NCBI GenBank assembly: GCA_019096065.1
Contig: JAGUCH010000003.1
Location: 3,844,001-3,908,000 of the forward strand
Reading direction: 5' to 3'
From: Paracyclopina nana
Taxonomy: Eukaryota > Arthropoda > Copepoda > Cyclopoida > Cyclopettidae
Length of the DNA stretch: 64,000 nt
The notes under the pieces were generated by a model. That model saw nothing but the letters and a program-made list of their open reading frames with translations, did not search any database and was not told where the DNA came from. Every line of letters starts with the position of its first letter. Position 1 is the first letter of the stretch. The position numbers and the translations under genes are program-made. This document shows positions 1 to 9,597 of the stretch, piece by piece.

Positions 1-82
1 GGTTCCACTGGAGGGGTCCAATCAAGTCCTATTCTGGTCGTAACGTGCACCAGAGACATGATGTACTTATTGCCCATCATTC
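1..82. repeat. 82-bp exact copy of a host exon segment
   Basis: Bases 1-82 match 22,274-22,355 without a visible difference and then diverge completely (ccc against gtc after position 82). In the right copy this stretch belongs to an open plus-strand exon that encodes a Ser/Thr/Gly stalk running into a membrane helix. The left copy stops inside the helix codons. The window starts inside the repeat, so the true left limit cannot be seen. It may be a tandem gene duplication split by the element, or a repeated k-mer at a contig end. Confidence 0.9.
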
Positions 83-182
83 CCGGCCCTAACTTTTTCA
101 GCTTTTGAAATAGTTTTTAAGCTCTAAAAATATAAAAAAGGTGTCATTGATCGCTTACATCACATTAAGGTTGATACAGTTA

Positions 183-2068
183 TTATACTAACGTCGCGCC
201 TCCCAGGCCACTCATTCGCACAGTAAGGCGCTGATTTTGGTCAGCATCTTTCTTGCGATCTCCTCTATTGTAGCGAAGCCGTGGGCGGGACGTATTAGGT
301 CTCACATAGCCTCCATCATCATAACATCGGCTGCATACTCGCCGCCTTTTCCAAATCAATATGCCCATACACGTGAATCCCAGTGCTGCAGACAATAGGC
401 TCACCGTCAGGATTATTTCCCAATTATTGAATAAACCTCCAAGTTCATCTTCAGGGAATTTTGTAAAGAACTTCACCATATCACTTTCCCAAGGAGAGTC
501 CTCGTATCCAGTACTTTGAGTTCCAAGGGAAACCTTACAATTGCTAAGGATCTGATAGGATCCTGGTTCCAATACCACCGAGTTCTTGAAGTCATTTAAA
601 CAAGTCCTATTAATCATTGCACTTGAGACCAAATTTAAGAACCCTTTATAATTTGCACATCCCACATCAGTGAGCGTGTTAGTTTTAAGTGGCTCTAATT
701 CACAGGCGTCAAAAGGGTCACCCAGAGCTAGCCCTAAAAGTACTTTAGCACAGTGCTGGACTCCTTCTGTCAAGTCAAAGTCCTTGTTTTCACACACGGT
801 TAAATTATGGTCATGAACGAAGCAATCACTATAGATGGGTATTTCCCGAGACACAAACACTAGATCATTTTGCGGGTCAAATACCTATCATGCAGTAAGA
901 ATCCGTTTTTGCTTCGTGACACAATATGATATGTGACCTCAGGGGTAGGGTCCATTTCTTTATACCCAACTATTCCCTGAGTGACAAAGTCTCCACTCTG
1001 CTCAGTGTTCGCCAAAGGTTCATAAACATTAGTAATGGTGGCCGCATTTCTGTCACTATTATGCGCCAGAGTTGGTAAGCTGAACCGTGTGCCTGCCTGC
1101 CCAAAATTTCTGGCAAATTGCACAACTGTGTCAGCATATGACAATACTTGCTGCAGATCATTTGGTAATAATCCAGACTTCAAAAATACCTTGCTAAAAC
1201 CTTTCAGTAGTCGAAAGGCCAAAGAAACTTTCGGTGGTACTCTCAGTGGAGTGGTATTTGCTATCATGCCATCGGTGAATTTTGTCGATTTACCTGATTC
1301 TGCTAGGGCCATCACGGCGTTGTAGGCCTTTTCAAGGAAGCTTTTCCTCCCAGACAATTCAGATTTGACAAAGTCCTTATGGGTGATGACAAAGTCATTT
1401 TGAACACATATTGTTGCCTTCCCATCACTGTGTGGTGCATGGGCTTTAACTGACGTCATGGTCCTCGGCCCTTGTCCCACAGTGAAATACCCCGTGATAC
1501 ACGGGTAACCTGCAATTATCTCATCATCCGGTTTTTTCTCATACCCCACTTGAGGAAATGTGGTTTTCCCATCCAAGGACATAGGTACCTCATTGACGAT
1601 CCGAAACTTTACACATAAAGTTACCTTAGTGGCAAGAGGGCTTTCCTTTGCCGTATAACGTAATAGTTCTAGAAGAACGTCCATGTCTTCATAAGTTTTA
1701 GGGGCAAATGGTACAAACCCTTGACGTTTGGAACAAGCTTTGTCGATGGTGTTAGGGGTACTCTCTTCTCCAACTGCCAACATATTCCCAATATGGACCA
1801 AGTCCTCCTTGTCCTTAACTTCTTTTACCACGGTGTCAATATTATTCAGGACGCCAATTGTTGATTGCAAAAGGCCACTGTAATCCTTCGTATCTAACAC
1901 CATAGCCTTTTTCACCATTCTAGGATGATGGACCACTCTAACTGGAACTAGGGCATGTCCGGAATGGCAAAGTGCCTCATCCAGTACGAACTGAGTATTT
2001 GGGTAGTTGGACAGGCCCCAAGTGCCAGATCCCAAAAGGGTGAGTATGAAGGCCAATTCAAACGACAT
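183..2068 (-). pseudogene. Env-like type I membrane glycoprotein, frame-broken
   Basis: Two minus-strand frames (2068-860 and 860-183) read as one glycoprotein split by a frame change near 860-895. The first, 402 codons, opens with a hydrophobic signal peptide (LAFILTLLGSGTWG). The second has many cysteines, N-glycosylation sites (NLT, NRT), a strong membrane helix around residues 145-170 of that frame, and a basic tail with RKKD. The second frame has no ATG at its start (GTG overlapping TAG) and is closed just upstream, so it is not a separate gene. Topology is that of a viral class I-type Env or F protein, but I cannot name the family. A TATA-like site lies about 60 bp before the ATG. Likely role is membrane fusion or attachment, by inference. 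Confidence 0.6.
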
Positions 2069-2124
2069 CTTACCAGCACAAACTCTGATCAGAAACTATT
2101 TGGGCCCCAAGACCGCTAACTTTC

Positions 2125-2131
2125 CTTATAA
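2125..2131 (-). promoter_or_regulatory. TATA box of the Env-like gene
   Basis: On the minus strand the sequence reads TTTATAAG about 58-62 bp before the ATG at 2068. It suggests this gene has its own promoter instead of relying only on splicing from a full-length transcript. Confidence 0.45.
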
Positions 2132-2305
2132 ACCCAGACAAGTATGGGCACGCCACCTCACTATGTCTAGACATTCTTTGCTTTTTCCATTGGTTTTTTA
2201 TTATCATAGCATGTCGACATGTATGGTAAAAAGTTAAGAGTATTGGCCCACAACCAAGTATTTTATCAATATGTACAATTCGATTCTGAAGGGTAATTTC
2301 ATTTT

Positions 2306-3603
2306 TTAGAACTGCCCGACAAATCCATTAATCGCCTCAGTGAATACCTTGATGTCGCTGGGGGTCATTTCCTCCATTTTAGCCTGGAGGAGATAGTTCA
2401 CACGCTCCTTATTCTTATCGACTTTGGAGCGCTTAGCGTGCAAAATGTCTGGTCCATTCGTTCCTGTGCCAAAAGGGCGCCCGCGCGCTACATCGGCGTA
2501 CAGTCTAGGTCCTCGCCTTGGTTTTTGTTGCCAAGACTTCTCCACAAACGCAGCTAGTTTTTGGGGCCTGGCCCCGGCTGTGTACCTCACGCATTGCGGA
2601 TATGTCCCAATGGCTCGATCGACAAACTGGGCTACCATGGTAGGCAGGAGTGCGGTCATATCGATCTTCACGTCCAATTTTCGTGGTGCTTGAGCCACGC
2701 CATTGTTAAGGCAGGACGGCGGTCCCACATACAGTTGCACGTAAGGCGACGTCAAATCATGGAACATCCGCGGATCCCAAAATGATGAGTCCAATGTTGG
2801 CATGATCTGAATGCAGCCTCGCTTGGTATAATGTTTGGAGACTACTACAGGGAGTTGAGCTCCACCCTGTCCACGGATTCCATGCACATAATACCCAACA
2901 GCTGTTGGGCTCTGGACGGCAGACCAACTCCTGACATTGGCCAACTTATGGACATTCTCGTCATATTCCATCTTGTCAGGCAAGTTGTAGACTGGTAGAT
3001 TGTCTAGCATCGGAAATATAACAAGAAAATCGGGAATCTCCCCTCCTTTACTCACTGGCTCGATAATCAATTCAATGCAGTCAAAGTTTTTCACCTTCAA
3101 TGGCCTACGAGGCTCGGTCCGTTCATAGGGTTCTCCATTTATCCTGATCGTTAGGTCAAAAGGCACCTCCTTTCCAACAGTCATGACCTCTTTCGTAGCT
3201 ATCTTCAACAGGCTTGCATCATAATGCTGCTGTATAGTAGCTCTGGTCCGGCTCGCCTCCCTCGCATAGGCCTGTAGGCCCTCCATGTGGGAGGCCTGAT
3301 CAAATCCTCAAATGGCAATGGGTACCCCAAACTGGAGGATACCCTTTCCAATGGGGCCTCGAGGGGTTCCTCTTGGTCCTGGTGTCTAGTCGTCTGATTT
3401 AGGGCTTGGTTCTCAGTATTGACAGCAGGCATGTTGCGATCCATAACTGGCTCATCATCCTTTAGGAGCTCACTAACCTCATGCTCGTTGAACTCTCCAG
3501 TCTTATCAGTCTCCATCATGGAGACCAATGCAGATTCTCCTTCCATGGCTTCGGTGATCAGAGACATCCTTAGGTTATCGAGGCTATTCAAGCTATCGCT
3601 CAT
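2306..3603 (-). pseudogene. unrecognised element protein, acidic N-part and basic C-part, frame-broken
   Basis: The first frame (ATG at 3603, MSDSLNSLDN, to 3205) is acidic and rich in Glu, Asp, Ser and Met. The second (3286-2306, 326 codons) is more globular, with a hydrophobic core, and turns basic near its end (QQKPRRGPR, KRSKVDKNKER). The frames overlap at 3205-3286, and the start Met of the second is not preceded by a promoter. The pair therefore looks like one protein of about 460 residues with a frame change near 3,290. The acidic/disordered plus basic layout recalls viral phosphoproteins or matrix proteins, but I found no diagnostic motif and give no function. A TATA box sits about 40 bp upstream. 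Confidence 0.5.
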
Positions 3604-3636
3604 TTCCAGACTGTTGCTGTAGGGCCGTAAACTGCC

Positions 3637-3645
3637 CTTTTTATA
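3637..3645 (-). promoter_or_regulatory. TATA box for the 3603 minus-strand gene
   Basis: Minus-strand TATAAAAAGGG lies 35-42 bp before ATGAGCGATAGC. About 130 bp away on the other strand is another TATA-like site (3773-3778), so 3,600-3,800 looks like a divergent promoter region. Confidence 0.55.
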
Positions 3646-3772
3646 CGCATCTTTACAGGTATGCCCCACACTCTCGGGCATTTAAATGCGTGGGTTGTCC
3701 CTTTTTTAAAAAACCAAGGTCATTTTTGTCTTGGTAAAAAAGAACAAGGTAACAGGACTTATACCAATTCCT

Positions 3773-3778
3773 TATAAG
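3773..3778 (+). promoter_or_regulatory. TATA-like site for the plus-strand spliced gene
   Basis: CTTATAAG lies some 190 bp before the ATG at 3968. The region around 3,640-3,780 would drive both strands. The ATG at 3779 directly abuts the TATA and is unlikely to be used from it. Confidence 0.35.
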
Positions 3779-3967
3779 ATGGCGCGTGTGGCGCTGCGCT
3801 CATCGTCGAGTTGCACGGACATTTTTGACTTCCTAGGTCGAGAAACGTGGCGAGGTGCAACAGGCAGTTGCAACTCTCAGCTTTCACTTAATGTTGATCA
3901 TTCTCCCATCGGACTTCGTCCAAGCTGGTCACTTTTCTAGAGATATTCCAATCCTAATCAACTCGCG

Positions 3968-5018
3968 ATGGTCATTTTAGCCTGGGTTTCTCTAACTCCA
4001 GAGGGCAGCTCTACAGAGGCTCCCACTGAGGTTCCAATCCAGCCATCAACGGTGGGTCCTGCGCTAGTGGATTCTCAAACCACGGGCCCAGTAGGTCCTA
4101 CTGTTGCTATTCCTGAGAGCGGCATTTCTGAAGCTGAGGGTGGACCTGGATTTGACCCAGCTCCTGTCGATCCCTTTGAGGTGGAGGTGTTTGACCCCCG
4201 AGATTTAATGCCAGCGGTACCAAATGGTTATCGTCCCGTTGCCCCTCAGAGGGACTGGATCGATGAGGTTTTCAATTATCACCCGATACGGTGTAATGGG
4301 GTGGATCGGTCTTGGAGCCTCCATTGGGATGGCTTTGGTAAGTTCAACTTTATGGCTAGTTTTGCGACTATGGCCAAATTTTATTTACCACCTCTTCCTT
4401 ACAGATTTTGCTTGGCATGTTGGTGTACTTCTGCGTGTGGACATCACGATGGTGCCGTAGGTTCGTGGCCACGTTTCGAGCTATTCGTACGGAGTCAGCG
4501 GCTGCCAGTGGAGCCATGCAAATGCTTCCAACAAAGGCCCCATCTGAGCATGCAGCGGTATTCCACTGCTGTACACCAGAGGTCCGAGCTTTGCCACCAG
4601 CCCCGATTATGCGTGACCCTGATGTCCATTCGCTCCAAATGGCAATGGCTGCCATGGACCCCTATGGAACACTACGCCGGAATCCCAGCATCATGTCCGG
4701 GCTGGCCCACATCTATGACGTCCCTAATCCCAAGGGCTGGGTAAGGACCTATCAATTTATGAACTGTAAACAGGTTACTCATGTACTCTTTTTCATGCAC
4801 CTTTTCAGGTACCTGTTACTGAAGGGTGTGGACCGCGGACTTTGAAGAGACGATCTCGCCGGGCTCGAGCCCGAGATAACCGTCGCTTGGATTCGGCAGC
4901 GGAGTCCATTCCGGACAAGGACGAGATCACTGAGGCTGAACCTCTCTCCATCGCAGATGAGGACCAGGATTCCGCCGAGTCAAAGGCTTCCCAGGACGTG
5001 AACAGCGATGCCAACTAA
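3968..5018 (+). pseudogene. spliced single-pass membrane protein, opposite strand of element
   Basis: Exon 1 (3968-4337) encodes a Pro/Thr/Glu-rich stretch. Exon 2 (4405-4740) opens with a membrane helix (LLGMLVYFCVW) and basic residues. Exon 3 (4809-5018) has a basic cluster (KRRSRRARAR) and an acidic tail ending in TAA. Introns are 67 and 68 bp with GTAAGT/GTAAGG donors and TTACAG/TTTCAG acceptors. The exon 2/3 junction keeps frame. In exon 1 the N-terminal frame and the frame that joins exon 2 differ by one base, so a frame change lies near 4,285-4,300 or an extra splice is missed. AATAAA follows at about 5327. Function unknown; it runs opposite to gag-pol. Confidence 0.5.
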
Positions 5019-5326
5019 GGATCGCCACAGACTTATTGCAAGACGAAGAACGCTTTCTTTTCGCACGTATTTAAGCGCGTTTTCTGTAACTTTTCGCACT
5101 TTGTACTTTCATCGCGTTGCAACTTTCTCACTTTATAACTCGCACTTTTCCGCAGTCTTCGCAGACTTTTCCACTTTTTCAAGAACTAGCAGACTTTTCG
5201 AGGCCTTGAAGACTTTTTTAAAGCCGGCTTTTGCACTTGCACTCGTCTTGTTTTTATTTTGATCTGATCTCAAAGCTTCCGATATACTCGAGTATATACT
5301 ATAGTACTTGTATTCTATATATATGT

Positions 5327-5332
5327 AATAAA
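5327..5332 (+). terminator. AATAAA poly(A) signal after the 3968 gene
   Basis: AATAAA about 310 bp after the TAA at 5016-5018 and before the next plus-strand ATG at 5508. It separates the two plus-strand genes into distinct transcripts. Confidence 0.4.
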
Positions 5333-5507
5333 GAATTCGAATTCAAGTGGAGTAGTAGGTATTAGCAAAGCCGTTACCTTCATCTGACAGCGCTCCCAGA
5401 CTTTACGTAGATGCACGTAATAAAAAGAGGCTTTTTTACACGAAATTTGGCCGATTTCAGACCGGATTTTTCTGGTAGCGCGCCTTGTTTACTAAAAAGT
5501 CCAAAAC

Positions 5508-6216
5508 ATGGCGGGCTTCCTACACGGCTTGTTCGTAAGTTTTTATTTCGATTAAAATCCGGTGAATCCTTTCGTTAAACTGTATCTTTTTCATTGGGAA
5601 TGCAGAATCCTTCTACTACAACGGTGGCGCCAGCCACCGAGGCTCCCGTAGGGGCGCCCCCCGCGGCCGAGTCCGCGGCGGGGTGGCCCCAGCCACCTGC
5701 GGCCCCGCCCGCAGGCCCTTTGGGCCATCAGGAGGCGTGTCCTCCCTGCCCCGTTCAGGGCTTCGTAAGTGCATTATTCGTTATCTATTTGGTCAAAGCT
5801 TGACTTTTTTCTCGTATTACAGGCCGAAGAGATCCTCTAGGGCGTGGCCCTGAACGTGGCAGGGGCGGCCACGTATTACGTGGTGGTGCTCCCCGCCCTC
5901 GTCTGGGTCCACCGGACGAAGCCGAGAGGCCTCTACCGGCTTGTCAGCCGCGTGTGGGCGGAGCCCGAGGACCTCCCCCGCATTTCTGCGTGGGTCCTCC
6001 GCATGATGGGCGTGGCGGAGGCGGACCCCCTTGAAGGAGTCGTCTAGTAAGTCTAACTTATTCACTTAAGCTATCACAGCTCCACTATATTCATCTTATC
6101 TTTTTGCAGAAATCGTCTCGTTATCGGTAGGCCACCGCACCGGCCAGGGCTGGCCCCAACGTGGCCCAAGGCCAGCCCGCCCCCCTCGCCAGGAGGCCTC
6201 CCATTGGGACAATAAA
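5508..6216 (+). pseudogene. second spliced proline-rich single-pass membrane protein, GC-rich
   Basis: Exons 5508-5534, 5606-5764, 5823-6046 and 6110 onward have clean GTAAG donors and CAG acceptors, and all junctions before the stop keep frame. The first exons give a short leader and then a Pro/Ala/Thr-rich stretch (STTTVAPATEAPVG). The third carries a membrane helix (YYVVVLPALVWV) and a cytoplasmic end. A TAG at 5838-5840 interrupts it 5 codons into exon 3. A stop is also formed across the last junction, followed by AATAAA at 6211. The coding part is extremely GC-rich against AT-rich surroundings. Layout matches the neighbour at 3968 (short N-part, Pro/Thr stalk, one helix), so the two may be diverged paralogues. 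Confidence 0.45.
6211..6216 (+). terminator. AATAAA poly(A) signal after the 5508 gene
   Basis: The hexamer lies about 100 bp into the last exon of the GC-rich gene and marks the end of the GC-rich island. Confidence 0.5.
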
Positions 6217-9200
6217 GTCCACGTTCATTGTACTTTTGTGTCTACTGTGTTTACCGCAACTCATTTCGCGTTTACCTCAGCAGATAGCTCAGCCTTATGA
6301 AGCTCAGCACCTTTCTAGTCAAGTTCAGCAGTTCATTATCATGGCCAAGCACATTTCGAGTCCAATTTTTTACATTTCATGGCCAAAAGGACCGTAGACC
6401 ATATCTCAGGTGTCAAGAATTGCATTTTAATTGCATAATTAATCATTAGCGAATCATTAGCGGCCCAAATCCACAGATTCGGGCCTGTAAATAAGCTAGC
6501 ATTCCAGCTCGACCTTGACGGCCTTGACACTGCAAACGATGCTTCAATGTTCAAGAAAAGCGTTTACTATAGCCCTGCATTCCAGCTCGGGCTTGATGCA
6601 GCACCATATTTGAGTGTCTGCGATTACTACCGGCCAAGCGTTGGTGCTTATGGGCTACCAATGCCAATTTGGCATCCTTTTTTCCTTGGGCATTCCGGCT
6701 CGGCCTTGAGTGCGGCGAAGGAAACGTAGTCCCTACAGGACTGGAAAACCGGCCGTATGTCATTGCACATAGCAAAAGCAAGCTCAAGCACTAGGCAATG
6801 GCACAATATTCTTTTCCATATCAGGCTAGAAGACGTGTATTTTTCATTTTCTCACATGTCAGTCTACAATGTGTGCTGACCTAGCTTGTTTTGCTAGTGC
6901 TGTGTTTAGCGTAAATTGAATTCTCCACCAAAAAAGAGGGGATTCATGTGGCAACTGCAAGATAGCCACATTTCAGCACTTCTTTTATTTAACAATATGC
7001 CTAATCTTTGTGCACTTTGAACCTTTTCTTCTGTTAATCCATCTGGCGATCATTAGCGGTATCATTATAACATTAGTCATTTTCATTCTCTTGACTTTTA
7101 TGCAACGTTTTATTTTATTCCTTGTACCCACATAATAAATCCCGGAATTTGAGTCACCACTCGAGCCAAGTATGGCCATTTTCGAGTTTAGTTAGGTTCA
7201 AAAACCTTCCCAGGTGAATTGTAGGTGCACCGGCGGTTCCAATCTTCATTGTTCGTTTTAGCCTTGGGCAAAACGTTTTTGGTTCGTGGTTAGGCGCATG
7301 GTGGCGCCACCATTCTACATCTCCAAGCGAAGCCGCTCAAACTGGATTTTTCTAGTGTGGGAGCGTCTCTGGATTTTTGTTCCATAACAACTTTTTGCCC
7401 CCCTTGGAGTCGGGTATCTGTTCGACAAAAGCTGGCTCAGCGTCTTTGCGCAATGCAACTCACATTTCAGTCTATCTTGCTCAAATGTTTTTTGTCTAGC
7501 CATTTTAAACAGACTCATAGATTATGTTTTATCTGTTATCACTGACTTGCATAGCTATTATAGCTCTGCATTCCAGCTCGGTCTTGATGCGTGCATCAAG
7601 TTCGGGTGCTCATAACCGAAATTAATTTAAAAGATTGAGGTTGTCAGCACCGATCTTTTCAGCTAATTTCGGTTAGCACTAATAATAATATATGAAGCAG
7701 ATTTTGCGACATTTATGTGCTAGTGTTCAGGTTTATAGTTTTTGTAGCCATTTGCCATATCCAGTTTTTTCTAGAAATTTTGTTTACAATACTTTCTCAG
7801 AGCACGAGGGCGCTCAAATTTTGTGAAATTTTTGGGGCGCAGGCTGCATTTCCTGCGGCTACGTATATATACTCCCCCCTCCACAATTTTCTGCATTTTG
7901 TGGGAACTGCAGTGAGCAGTCACACAAAATTCAGGTAAGTATGTTTTCGAATCTTTTACTATAAAAGATTTATCAGCTAGGCTAATTTTATTCAATTTTA
8001 TTTGAAATATGGCGCCCATGGGCACCATACATGATATCACAAACCTAAATCGTGCCACCGTAAGGAAGGAAGGTCGGCACACACTAAATTTTATTTTTAT
8101 TTAGAATTACGATTTCCAAAACAAGTTTAGTTGTCACACATAGACTGTTGTGGCAATCGAACTTAAAATGGTATTTTATGGGGAAACACTTGTTCAACCC
8201 CCAAAATACCCCAGTTGTATCCAAAGCTGAAGAATTCACCAGCATATAGGATTTTCGTTGTCTTTAGTGGCCACAAGGGAGCGGCCCATTCCAATAGTGA
8301 GTGGGTCCCTACATTTTGTTGAGGCATGAAGACCATAGTTTGGGCTGATTATTCGCCCAGGCACAAAGCTGTACTTAGTATTTCAAGATCCCTTCTTAGG
8401 GAGATGAATCCCATTTTTGTACAGATTTCCATGTTCCATCCTACTCAAAGTCCGGAGGCGTCACGCCTAGACCTGCGTTATGCAACCAGGTCATGGTCGA
8501 GACACTCTGATATTATAGGCACAGTAGTCGTTGCAACAGAGTTTTTGTTTTATGGCATATACTACTGTGGTATCGTTTCCATGCCAGAACATGTGTGATT
8601 TATAATCGTCCTTTTTTATCGATGCCCAATCCTCATCTCAGAGGTTGTGCATTTTCCTAATTTCTTCTGGAAGTTTTCAATATCGTTCCAAGATTTTGTA
8701 TAGTAATGCGGCCAACACAAGCCCTCATGCGTATTGTGAGGTTTATTGTGTCCCACTTGCACAGTGCCTAGTGCCAACTTTTGCTGTACTAAGGTACGAA
8801 TGTCCTAGTAGCTATCAACCCACGCGAGGCATGGAGTGGATAGCGGTTCCATTTGGACATAGCTCAGTGGAGCTTTAACCATAGTTTTCAACACATAGCT
8901 ATTCAGATGGGGCATTACGCCCATCTGCAACTTCCCTCTTGCATGGCGTGTTTATAGTACTTTACTTTATATAACTTATATAATAGTTAACTTTATTCAG
9001 GCCAATCGGCCTATCGTCTATTGTAAGCTTGGCCTCCTACTATAGTAGTAAGGGGCAAGCACACGTAAGTACCGGTCAAATTTTGATTTGCATCGGTATT
9101 TATCAGGAAACAGGACAAAATTATTTGTCCCATCAATATTGTAAAAATAACCTACGCAAACTTCATTTATTTTGTCAAAGCAAGCGAGGTTTGGTTTGTT

Positions 9201-9597
9201 GTTGGATTGAACAATCCCTGGAGGAAGTCCAAATCCAGTGCCTTGTGGCTTCCATCATTTTTATACATACTTCTAGAACCGCTAACGAACTGCAGAGAGT
9301 ATGTTTCGTTAGTTGTTTTCTTGCTGTCAATGTACTGTTCAGCAACTTATCACCTTTATGCATATTGTACCTTACTGGCGGGCATGTGAAGAGACATTGC
9401 CCGTTCGTATCCATTTCTATGATCTTTTTGGCAAATGGCCAAATTCAGGTCCGCAATCGACATTTTGCATTAACTTACTTTTGGGTGCGCTTGATTGGTA
9501 AAACGGTGCGCCCATATTGGACTGACAAAGTAAAGGTAGTGACCCCATAAAATATGGGCACTACGATTACCGTCATCACGTCCTTTCTTACGAATCT
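6217..9597. other. 3.4 kb non-coding part of the element
   Basis: No ORF here reads like a protein. A motif close to CATTCCAGCTCGG recurs near 6500, 6577, 6690 and 7570. Two plus-strand stretches pair a TATA run with a strong splice donor about 70 bp later: TATATATA at 7865 then CAG|GTAAGT near 7935, and TTATATAA near 8972 then GTAAGT near 9069. These could be non-coding first exons of plus-strand transcripts. I compared the block by eye with 20,170-21,650 for an LTR pair and saw none. Confidence 0.5.

Noticed and set aside
3205-3286. Overlapping genes in the acidic/basic pair read as deliberate overlap
   Set aside because: The second frame lacks its own promoter and the first loses sensible text there; a single frame change explains both.
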